From Oligoflexia bacterium (lineage in GTDB: Bacteria > Bdellovibrionota > UBA1018): 5,239 bases of DNA. Position 1 is the stretch's first letter; the number at the start of each line of letters is the position of its first letter. The notes under the pieces are model-generated. The model was not told the origin of the DNA and ran no database searches. It was given only the letters and a program-made list of their open reading frames with translations. A program made the position numbers and the translations under genes. Below, piece after piece: positions 1 to 5,239 of the stretch. The stretch lies in the NCBI GenBank assembly GCA_903854365.1, contig CAINWE010000074.1, forward strand, positions 1 to 5,239, in the 5' to 3' direction.

Positions 1-224
1 CACGCGATCACCTTTTTTTGACTCGCACAAAGAATCGGATTCGTTTCGGAAAGCCTGTGCCTCGAAATCCGAGTCGCTTTTTAGAGGAAATCCCAACAGA
101 TTTAATTGTCAAGATCGACCAATCTTTATCGCCAGATTTGAGTTCTAAAGCGGCTAAGGAAGCCCATGAAGAGAAAGTAAAAAACTACCTCGAGAGCATT
201 CGTGCTCAGCTCACCAAAACTTAG
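1..224 (+). CDS. UvrD/Rep-family superfamily 1 DNA helicase, C-terminal fragment (5' end outside window)
   Basis: Partial gene: the frame is open from position 3 to the TAG at 222-224 and gives 73 codons, so it continues upstream of the window. The fragment opens with R-D-H-L-F-L-T-R-T-K, the strand after motif VI of UvrD/Rep/PcrA helicases. It continues with G-K-P-V-P-R-N-P-S-R-F-L-E-E-I-P, the very characteristic PSRFL-E-(I/L)-P ending of the 2A domain. These enzymes are ATP-driven 3'-5' DNA translocases in replication restart and repair. After PSRFLEEIP there are about 49 charged, probably helical residues ending in Y-L-E-S-I-R-A-Q-L. This short tail resembles E. coli Rep more than UvrD, which carries a longer Tudor-like extension; that is a recollection of the families, so no symbol is assigned. 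A TTG at 18-20 is only an internal codon, not a plausible start. The gene converges on the Rsm22-family gene with a 6-nt gap. Confidence 0.88.
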   Translation, partial: RDHLFLTRTKNRIRFGKPVPRNPSRFLEEIPTDLIVKIDQSLSPDLSSKAAKEAHEEKVKNYLESIRAQLTKT

Positions 225-231
225 TGGAGCT
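194..231. terminator. Tandem inverted repeats at the convergent gene ends (possible bidirectional terminator)
   Basis: Two adjacent hairpins span the convergent stop codons. The first is GAGCA-TTCG-TGCTC (194-207), 5 bp with a four-base loop. The second pairs AGCTCAC (208-214) with GTGGAGCT (224-231) through 5+2 bp with a one-base bulge and a 9-base loop containing the helicase stop region. On the minus strand a run of six T (complement of 179-184) follows the first hairpin, but 9 nt away. On the plus strand no T-run follows directly. The placement between convergent genes suits a terminator; the missing adjacent U-tract argues against a classical intrinsic one. Part of the repeat lies in helicase codons. 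Confidence 0.3.
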
Positions 232-1463
232 TACTCGATGATCGTGGGAGAGCCCTCGACTCTGGATGCATTTCGATCGCCGCGGAGTGCTGATCCGAGT
301 AAAATGTCGCCCCTCTGGATGGGCTGATCGGTTCGGAGTCGGGCTCTTTTTTTGCCGTCTTGTCCGCATGTAAAAAATTCTAAGTCGCGGCCCTCGGAGT
401 GAGCCGGGCTGACGAGTCGATGGCGCTGACTTTCAGGAGCTCGATTGAGAGCAGGCAGGATTTCCTCGCGGCTCCGTTTTGTTTTTGCGATCACCAGATA
501 GCTAAACGGGAGGGACTTGCGATCGAGTTGTGCGAGACTGTCGAGTTTTTTGATATAGGGCGGACGCCACCAGGTGACCTCCTCGTGACACCAGTCATCC
601 GGACTTTCGAGGGCCCCACAATTTTGGTGGCCCAGGCAGGGGAGCAAAATGGTGAGATCATTTTTCTGGCGCCGCTTTTGTTCCTCGAGGATAGCCTTTC
701 GAAGCTCTAAGAGTTTTCTCGATTGTAGGCGAAGGGCAGGCTCCATGAGGATGACTAAGCCTTCCTGCTCGAGATGGTCATTCCAGGCATCGATGAGAAG
801 TGGAGCCAACTCTTGCGGTGAGATTTCAAGTTCATTGAGGTAATAACTCATAATCCAAAGATTAAAAACTGGGGCTGTTTTTGGAAGAAATCCGCGCTTG
901 AGATCGATCTTGCGGTGAAAGGTTCTCAGACCCCAGTCGAGAGTGCCCAGGTTTTGAGTATAGGTTTGTGCCCATTTGGCTCCGAGGTCTAGGATCGCTT
1001 GATCTTGTTCAATTAAGGCCCACTGGGCGGATGCCGGCGCGTTCACGCTAGCGAATTTTTCTCCGGCAGCGATCCCACAAAGGCCGGAGGCTGGGCCAGA
1101 GCCGAATTCGATTCCGTGAAGCGTTTTGGGTTGCCATCGAAAACCGAGGCGTGAAAGTTCGGCCCAGATAGACGCCATTCTGAACAAGTTACAAGGCATA
1201 AAATAGAGAAAGTACGTGAGTCTCAGGTTTTGAGGATTTGAGCTGTCCTTCCAATAGGCGGGAAGACTGCTAGCCTGATTTTTTTCTTCTCGATTAAAGA
1301 GTTGAGAGAGTTTGTGGATGTGGGGGACGACGGCTCGAGATAAAAAACGATTTGAGCTCAGGGATTGGTCTTCCGGGAGAAGTTTTTCTTGATGGATAAA
1401 GTCAGATATTAGGCGCTCAAATTCGCTGCCAAAAGCTAAGGATAAACTCTCAGGTACTTTCAT
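231..1463 (-). CDS. Rsm22/METTL17-family protein (SAM-methyltransferase-like small-subunit ribosome assembly factor)
   Basis: The 410-residue product matches the Rsm22 family (Pfam Rsm22, PF09243). Its mitochondrial members (yeast Rsm22, human METTL17) bind the small ribosomal subunit during assembly and carry an Fe-S cluster. Visible in order: a helical N-terminal region (1-115); the SAM-binding loop G-I-E-F-G-S-G-P-A-S-G (117-127); I-M-S-Y-Y-L-N-E-L (204-212), matching the family's (V/Y)-L-N-E-L strand; and M-E-P (240-242) as a later methyltransferase strand. The hallmark cysteine region follows: P-C-L-G-H-Q-N-C (275-282) and D-D-W-C-H (289-293). Then come F-S-Y-L-V-I (320-325) and R-L-V-S-P-A-H-S-E-G-R-D-L-E-F-F-T-C (349-366). 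C276, C282, C292 and C366 match the four cluster ligands of the family. R-G-D (384-386) stands where W-G-D is usual. The ATG at 1461-1463 has a weak AAGG Shine-Dalgarno just upstream. Methyl transfer is unproven even for well-studied members; a role in 30S assembly is inferred from the family. Confidence 0.85.
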   Translation of the reverse strand: MKVPESLSLAFGSEFERLISDFIHQEKLLPEDQSLSSNRFLSRAVVPHIHKLSQLFNREEKNQASSLPAYWKDSSNPQNLRLTYFLYFMPCNLFRMASIWAELSRLGFRWQPKTLHGIEFGSGPASGLCGIAAGEKFASVNAPASAQWALIEQDQAILDLGAKWAQTYTQNLGTLDWGLRTFHRKIDLKRGFLPKTAPVFNLWIMSYYLNELEISPQELAPLLIDAWNDHLEQEGLVILMEPALRLQSRKLLELRKAILEEQKRRQKNDLTILLPCLGHQNCGALESPDDWCHEEVTWWRPPYIKKLDSLAQLDRKSLPFSYLVIAKTKRSREEILPALNRAPESQRHRLVSPAHSEGRDLEFFTCGQDGKKRARLRTDQPIQRGDILLGSALRGDRNASRVEGSPTIIE

Positions 1464-1533
1464 GAGACCTTAGTATCATAACCGTTGAAACACCGTAGCC
1501 TTTGTTCTCAGGCTGCGCTAGTTTAGGTCGACC
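1464..1533. promoter_or_regulatory. Divergent intergenic region upstream of the Rsm22-family gene and the carboxylase-like gene
   Basis: This 70-nt spacer separates two divergently transcribed starts, so it, or the gene starts flanking it, should hold promoters for both directions. No convincing -35/-10 pair was found. The best single element is TATGAT on the minus strand (complement of 1475-1480), without a matching -35. On the plus strand TTGAAA (1485-1490) resembles a -35, but no -10 follows at 16-18 nt. TAGGT (1524-1528) is a weak Shine-Dalgarno five bases before the ATG at 1534. No operator-like palindrome is evident. Confidence 0.35.
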
Positions 1534-3495
1534 ATGCGGTCTCGTTGTAAAATTCTCATTCTGGGAGAGCCAGTTAGTGCCGGAGTTTTGAGTCGAAAGC
1601 TCAATCAATTAGGTTACGAAACGGTCCTGCAATCGAAGGTAGGCCTTGCTCGGCTTCCACCGGTGGGCGATCCTGAGAGTTTAAAAATTTTAAAAGACGT
1701 TTTCTTGCGGTTTGCCTCGCTGATCGAGGCCGATTCAGCGACGATCGGGATCATTCATCCCGGTACTTCGGCTTGGGCGGAGCGCCCAGAGTTGATTCCT
1801 ATGGCGAATCGACTGAATCTGAGACTCATTAGTCCGCCGGCTCGAACTCAGTATCTTTTTGGGAATCAACTGTACCTTTTAGCGGAGGCTGAAAAGCTCG
1901 GTATTCCGAACCTGATTCAGACGGCTGATCCGATGTACACAGTCCGAGAGTTGGAAGATTTTTTAGGGCGAAGCGGTCAACGTTTTCCATTTATTTTGCG
2001 AGCAGTGCGGGGGGGAGGGTGCTTAAGTAGTATTTTGGTGCGTGACGAAGTGTTTCTTCGGTCTCAAGTGTCGACTTGGTGCGACCAACTTCGGCGAAGT
2101 CTCGGTGAAGTGATCTTTGTTCTGGAGAAATATATTGAAGGTGCGAGACAAGTTTTGGTCCCGTTTGTTCGCTTTCGTAATGGGAGAATCCAGCTTTTCC
2201 CGACCTCGGATGTCTCCTTGCAGAGTCGTCATCGAAAACTCATTGAATTTTGTCCGGCCCATTCGATTGAGCCGCATGCGCAAACGTTGCTTTTAAAGTG
2301 GACCGCTCACCTAATCGAAAGCTTTGATTTCGTTGGGTTGGGACATTTTGAATTTTTAGTGGATGGTTCGCGAGTCTTTTTAGAGTCGGGGGCGACTCGA
2401 TTGAATACGGGCTTTCATTTGTGGGAAGAAATCGCCGGAACGAATGCGCTCGCTTGGCAGATGGCAGCTGCCGATCTTCAGGCGATTCATCCTGAGGTCC
2501 CTCAAGAAATCATTCCTCGAGATCAGCGCAGGCAGGGATTGATGTTAAAAATCATGAGCGAGGACTCCCATCTGTTATTGCCGCGACCTGGCGTAATCTC
2601 TGAAAGTTTAGCCCCTGCTGTGGTGACCGAGGGGAGCGAGGTGCTTGAGTTTTTCCAGAACTATCAGAGCGGAGACAGGGTGGATCCGCAGGATTCCGGT
2701 ACCGTAGCGCATTTGTTCGCTTTCGCGGATCAGTTTGAGAAGGCGATGCAGTTAGGATGGCGTGGGTTAAACGACGTTTGGTTGGGTGGTTCGCTCAGTA
2801 CAAACGAAAAGTTCTTATCTGAGTTGATGAGTCATCCCTGGGTGCGAGAAGGGATTTTTCACTTTAAATTTGTGGACGAAGAGTTTCTCCCTGCGTGTCA
2901 ATTTCCGATGACTTATGCGAGTCCTATGGTGCAGGCTGTATCGGAGCATCCGAGTTTACTTTCTAAGATCGAAGGTTTGCACTGGTGGGTGAATGATCGA
3001 CGGATGAGTGAAGAGGCTTGCTCTCAATCTCCGTGGAGTTGGGCGGAGCCTCCTCAGTTTTGGATTCGTGATGCGTTGCCAGGAGTATCGGGTATGATTC
3101 GGTTCTCTGGGGAGCCCCGAGAGAGTTTTCGCATTTGCGCTTACCCGACGGCTCCGGGCAGGTGGAATGTTCGGGTTGGGCAGTGGTTTTTTACTTTAAA
3201 AAACGGGGCTGCTCATCGCCGAGCTCCTTCTCGGGAGCAATGGGCGGCGACCCAGGGTCTCGAGAGGAAAACGTCAAAGCTTCTCTCTCAAGTCGCGGGC
3301 CAGGTTCGGGCACTCTTGTTTTTGGAGGGTACTTTAATTCAGGCACGTGAGCCGGTTTTAACCGTGGAATCTTTTGGTGAGTTAGTGCCCCATTGCCTGC
3401 CGTTTAGTATTCGAGTGACTCACTGGAAAGTGGGTGTTAATGATCAAGTAGTGACCGGTCAAATCCTTGCAGAATTAGAGATTATAGATTCCTGA
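1534..3495 (+). CDS. Degenerate biotin carboxylase / acyl-CoA carboxylase alpha-subunit homolog with biotinyl-like C-terminus (predicted pseudoenzyme)
   Basis: The 653-residue product follows acyl-CoA carboxylase alpha subunits. Biotin carboxylase N-domain: K-I-L-I-L-G-E (6-12), H-P-G (75-77), G-N-Q-L near 110-113. ATP-grasp: F-P-F-I-L-R-A-V-R-G-G-G (151-162), E-K-Y-I-E (198-202), S-D-V-S-L-Q-S-R-H-R-K (225-235), H-F-E-F-L (271-275), E-S-G-A-T-R-L-N-T-G (284-293). C-domain: L-K-I-M-S-E-D (338-344), L-P-R-P-G (349-353), S-T-N-E-K-F-L (422-428). A biotinyl-like fold covers about 581-650. Against E. coli AccC from memory, K116 is Q112, K159 is R156, H209 is Q206, Q294 is N291, catalytic E296 is G293 and R338 is K339; E201, H236, K238, E276, E288 and R292 equivalents remain. 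The EAMKM biotinylation motif reads E-S-F-G-E (612-616), without lysine. The fold therefore looks kept while carboxylation looks lost. A structural, ligand-sensing or regulatory role is possible but unknown. The frame is intact and no carboxyltransferase gene is in the window. Confidence 0.82.
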   Translation: MRSRCKILILGEPVSAGVLSRKLNQLGYETVLQSKVGLARLPPVGDPESLKILKDVFLRFASLIEADSATIGIIHPGTSAWAERPELIPMANRLNLRLISPPARTQYLFGNQLYLLAEAEKLGIPNLIQTADPMYTVRELEDFLGRSGQRFPFILRAVRGGGCLSSILVRDEVFLRSQVSTWCDQLRRSLGEVIFVLEKYIEGARQVLVPFVRFRNGRIQLFPTSDVSLQSRHRKLIEFCPAHSIEPHAQTLLLKWTAHLIESFDFVGLGHFEFLVDGSRVFLESGATRLNTGFHLWEEIAGTNALAWQMAAADLQAIHPEVPQEIIPRDQRRQGLMLKIMSEDSHLLLPRPGVISESLAPAVVTEGSEVLEFFQNYQSGDRVDPQDSGTVAHLFAFADQFEKAMQLGWRGLNDVWLGGSLSTNEKFLSELMSHPWVREGIFHFKFVDEEFLPACQFPMTYASPMVQAVSEHPSLLSKIEGLHWWVNDRRMSEEACSQSPWSWAEPPQFWIRDALPGVSGMIRFSGEPRESFRICAYPTAPGRWNVRVGQWFFTLKNGAAHRRAPSREQWAATQGLERKTSKLLSQVAGQVRALLFLEGTLIQAREPVLTVESFGELVPHCLPFSIRVTHWKVGVNDQVVTGQILAELEIIDS

Positions 3496-3499
3496 GAGC

Positions 3500-3503
3500 G
3501 GAG
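3500..3503 (+). promoter_or_regulatory. Shine-Dalgarno site for the 102-residue small protein
   Basis: GGAG lies six bases before the ATG at 3510, in the 14-nt gap after the carboxylase-like gene's TGA. It is the clearest ribosome binding site in the window and supports the ATG at 3510 as the start. Confidence 0.6.
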
Positions 3504-3509
3504 AATTTT

Positions 3510-3818
3510 ATGCCCAGTTATCAACGTCAAGTTGAGATTCCAGGTAAGTCGTCCCAAGAGCTCTATGAGAGCGTGGCCCAAGATATTGAAAAGTTTTTGG
3601 CGAAAGCATCGATTGGCAAGTTTGAGGTGGACCGAGATCCTGGGAAAAAAGAAGTTCGGATTCGCGGGAGTGTTTTTTCAGCGACTTTGCTTTGCTTAGA
3701 ATCTCGAATGGAATTGAAGGCTCAGCTCAGTCTTTTGGCGATGCCGTTTAGATCCCAGCTGGATGAGGGGATTAATCGATGGTTATCGAAGACTTTCAAT
3801 TTGACGAACTTGGGTTGA
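3510..3818 (+). CDS. Small protein resembling the polyhydroxyalkanoic acid system family (PF09650-like), function unknown
   Basis: The 102-residue product is soluble, with no signal peptide or membrane segment. It starts M-P-S-Y-Q-R-Q-V-E-I, has a helix near 14-33 (S-S-Q-E-L-Y-E onwards), a beta-rich middle with V-R-I-R-G-S-V-F-S-A (49-58), then M-E-L-K-A-Q-L-S-L-L-A-M-P-F-R (67-81) and a closing amphipathic helix D-E-G-I-N-R-W-L (85-92). This order of N-terminal strand, helix, G-x-x-x-x-A strand, L-x-x-L-x-x-P-F-(R/K), and helix ending in I-x-x-x-L resembles the short proteins named for polyhydroxyalkanoate granule regions. The resemblance is by eye and that family's biochemistry is poorly defined; a small SRPBCC-like protein is the alternative. 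The start is fixed by GGAG at 3500-3503. The gene sits 14 nt after the carboxylase-like gene and 19 nt before murJ, so the three probably form one transcript. Confidence 0.62.
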   Translation: MPSYQRQVEIPGKSSQELYESVAQDIEKFLAKASIGKFEVDRDPGKKEVRIRGSVFSATLLCLESRMELKAQLSLLAMPFRSQLDEGINRWLSKTFNLTNLG

Positions 3819-3837
3819 TCAAGCACTCTCAGTGATT

Positions 3838-5239
3838 ATGGGGGATAATCTGACGAAAAGGCCCGGAGGCTCACAGGCGCAGGCTTCAGTGGGAGTAATT
3901 CGAGCTGCAGGAGCCATGGGTGCAGCAACTTTGATGAGCCGTGTGATGGGGCTTGTGCGGGAGCAGGTTTTTGCCTTCCTTTTTGGCGCGGGTAATATGA
4001 CCGACGCCTATCAAGTTGCGTTTAGGATTCCTAACCTGTTGAGAGATCTCTTTGCTGAGGGTGCCATGAGCGCTTCTCTTGTGCCCACTTTCACTCGCAC
4101 CCGGTACGAAGAAGGAGATGCTCGGGCGTGGCGGGTGGCTGGTCTCGTGTTTCGAGTCTTAGCGGGGGTTGTGGGGGCGCTTTCCTTGATTGGGATGGTT
4201 TTTGCCCCGCAATTAGTTGAACTCTATGCTTCCGCGTTTCATTTCGTCCCGGGAAAGTTTGAACTCACCGCCCGCATGACTCGTGAAATGTTTCCGTTTT
4301 TTCCTTTGGTGGCACTGGCGGCGGCATTTATGGGAATCTTGAATGCCTGCGGCGTCTTCTTCTTGCCTGCGTTCGCCTCAGCACTTTTTAATCTGACTTC
4401 AGTCGTGGTTGGGGTAATTCTTGCCCGAGTATTTACGATCTGGGGCCATGCTTGGGGAGTGCATCCCATCGAAGGTATGGCGCTCGGAGTGGTGGTCGGC
4501 GGGGCGGTTCAAGCGTTCTGTCAATTGCCGAGTCTTTACAAGAAGGGCTATCGATGGGTCTCTGCTTCAGGGCAAGATCCCGCTTGGTATCAGGATCAGC
4601 GACTCAAACAAATACTGTGGATGATGATTCCGGGAACGATCGGCTTAGCTGCAACGCAGGTGAACTTGTTGGTGAACACGGTCTTGGCGACATCTCAAGG
4701 CCCAGGAGCCGTGTCGTGGCTGAATTATGCATTCAGGTTGATGCAGTTTCCGATTGGAGTTTTTGGAGTCTCGCTGGCTTCGGCAACTTTGCCGAAAATT
4801 TCTGAACAGTGGGTGAAAAAGGATTTTTCATCGGTGAATGAGACCTTGACTCGAAGTCTTCGGATGGTCTTTGCGGTCAATCTTCCTGCCTCAGCTGGCT
4901 TGGCATTTTTGGGGTTTCCGATCATTGAGCTCATTTTTCAGTACGGCAGATTTCAGGCGTCGGATGCTCAATCGACGGCTTGGGCTCTGGCGATGTATGC
5001 CGTGGGTCTCACTGCTTATTCTGCGGTGAAGGTTTTAGTTCCGGCCTGCTATGCTTTCGGGAATACGCGAATACCGGTCATCTCGAGTGTGTTTTCTGTA
5101 GCGTTGACAATCGTACTTAATCTGTTGATGGTTAAGTCATTGGGTTATTGGGGCTTAGCATTGGGGACTTCTCTTGCTGCAGTTTTTAATTCGGTGTTCT
5201 TACTGGCGGCGCTTTCAAGGATTTTAGGAGAACGGGGAG
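3838..5239 (+). CDS. murJ: Lipid II flippase MurJ (MviN family), 3' end outside window
   Basis: MurJ is the inner-membrane MOP-superfamily transporter that flips lipid II to the periplasmic side for peptidoglycan synthesis. 467 codons are present without a stop; the family usually runs to about 510-530 residues, so roughly the last one or two helices are missing. Signature stretches: S-R-V-M-G-L-V-R-E (34-42), M-T-D-A-Y-Q-V-A-F-R-I-P-N-L-L-R-D-L-F-A (54-73) and E-G-A-M-S-A-S-L-V-P (74-83) in the first helices; N-Y-A-F-R-L-M-Q-F-P-I-G-V-F-G (296-310); and P-A-C-Y-A-F-G-N-T-R-I-P-V (402-414). R35, R41, D56, R69 and R300 match the essential E. coli residues R18, R24, D39, R52 and R270. A short hydrophilic N-terminal extension of about 17 residues precedes the first helix. 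The start is uncertain: neither the ATG at 3838 nor the in-frame GTG at 3832 has a clear Shine-Dalgarno, which suggests translational coupling to the gene ending at 3818. Confidence 0.95.
   Translation, partial: MGDNLTKRPGGSQAQASVGVIRAAGAMGAATLMSRVMGLVREQVFAFLFGAGNMTDAYQVAFRIPNLLRDLFAEGAMSASLVPTFTRTRYEEGDARAWRVAGLVFRVLAGVVGALSLIGMVFAPQLVELYASAFHFVPGKFELTARMTREMFPFFPLVALAAAFMGILNACGVFFLPAFASALFNLTSVVVGVILARVFTIWGHAWGVHPIEGMALGVVVGGAVQAFCQLPSLYKKGYRWVSASGQDPAWYQDQRLKQILWMMIPGTIGLAATQVNLLVNTVLATSQGPGAVSWLNYAFRLMQFPIGVFGVSLASATLPKISEQWVKKDFSSVNETLTRSLRMVFAVNLPASAGLAFLGFPIIELIFQYGRFQASDAQSTAWALAMYAVGLTAYSAVKVLVPACYAFGNTRIPVISSVFSVALTIVLNLLMVKSLGYWGLALGTSLAAVFNSVFLLAALSRILGERG

Noticed and set aside
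399..843. Open frames on the plus strand of 103 and 64 codons opposite the Rsm22-family gene
   Set aside because: They are antisense to a well-supported coding sequence, overlap each other, and show no recognisable motif; they are frame shadows.
1475..1480. TATGAT on the minus strand as a -10 box for the Rsm22-family gene
   Set aside because: No -35-like hexamer lies at 15-19 nt spacing, and the implied transcript start would leave only about five bases before the ATG, excluding the weak Shine-Dalgarno.
2023..2283. 86-codon minus-strand open frame inside the carboxylase-like gene
   Set aside because: It lies wholly within a coherent biotin-carboxylase-like frame and its product has no recognisable features.
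1534..3495. Carboxylase-like gene as a decaying pseudogene
   Set aside because: The frame is uninterrupted over 653 codons, the domain order is complete, and many non-catalytic family positions are kept, which fits a maintained divergent protein better.
1534..3495. Assignment as a working accC or propionyl/methylcrotonyl-CoA carboxylase alpha subunit
   Set aside because: The catalytic Glu, the active-site Arg and the biotin acceptor Lys are all missing in the manual alignment, and no carboxyltransferase gene is adjacent.
4239..4934. Several open frames on both strands within 4239-4934
   Set aside because: They overlap the conserved MurJ coding frame, which accounts for the sequence fully.
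1..5239. CRISPR arrays, tRNA or rRNA genes, insertion sequences, attachment sites
   Set aside because: No spaced direct repeats, no cloverleaf-like or rRNA segments, and no transposase or integrase frames were seen; nearly all bases are accounted for by the five genes.

Overview
The window is a densely packed bacterial chromosomal segment of moderate GC content. It holds five protein-coding genes, two of them cut by the window edges. No RNA gene, CRISPR array or mobile element was seen. The gene set (a Rep/UvrD-type helicase, an Rsm22-family protein with a complete cysteine set, and MurJ) indicates a Gram-negative-type bacterium. A deltaproteobacterial or Bdellovibrionota-like source would fit, but that is an impression from protein style, not proof.

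Layout from left to right. (1) Positions 1-224 (+) are the C-terminal tail of a UvrD/Rep superfamily 1 DNA helicase. (2) Positions 231-1463 (-) are a complete Rsm22/METTL17-family gene, a SAM-methyltransferase-like ribosome assembly factor with four candidate Fe-S cysteines. It converges on the helicase with only 6 nt between the stop codons. (3) After a 70-nt divergent intergenic region comes a three-gene (+) cluster. Its first gene, 1534-3495, is a 653-residue protein built like an acyl-CoA carboxylase alpha subunit (biotin carboxylase domains plus a C-terminal biotinyl-like domain). (4) Positions 3510-3818 (+) are a 102-residue protein resembling the polyhydroxyalkanoic-acid-system small protein family. 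(5) Positions 3838-5239 (+) are most of the lipid II flippase MurJ, cut by the right edge.

The main item of interest is the 653-residue protein. By eye it follows the biotin carboxylase fold from end to end, yet many signature residues of catalysis are replaced: the catalytic Glu of the QVEH-type motif is Gly, the active-site Arg is Lys, and two ATP-binding Lys are Gln and Arg. The biotin acceptor Lys of the EAMKM motif is also missing (E-S-F-G-E instead). The reading frame is intact, so it looks like a maintained pseudoenzyme and not a decaying gene. It sits 14 nt upstream of the small protein, which in turn sits 19 nt upstream of murJ, so the three are probably co-transcribed. A link between this carboxylase-like protein and cell-envelope synthesis is inference from gene order only.
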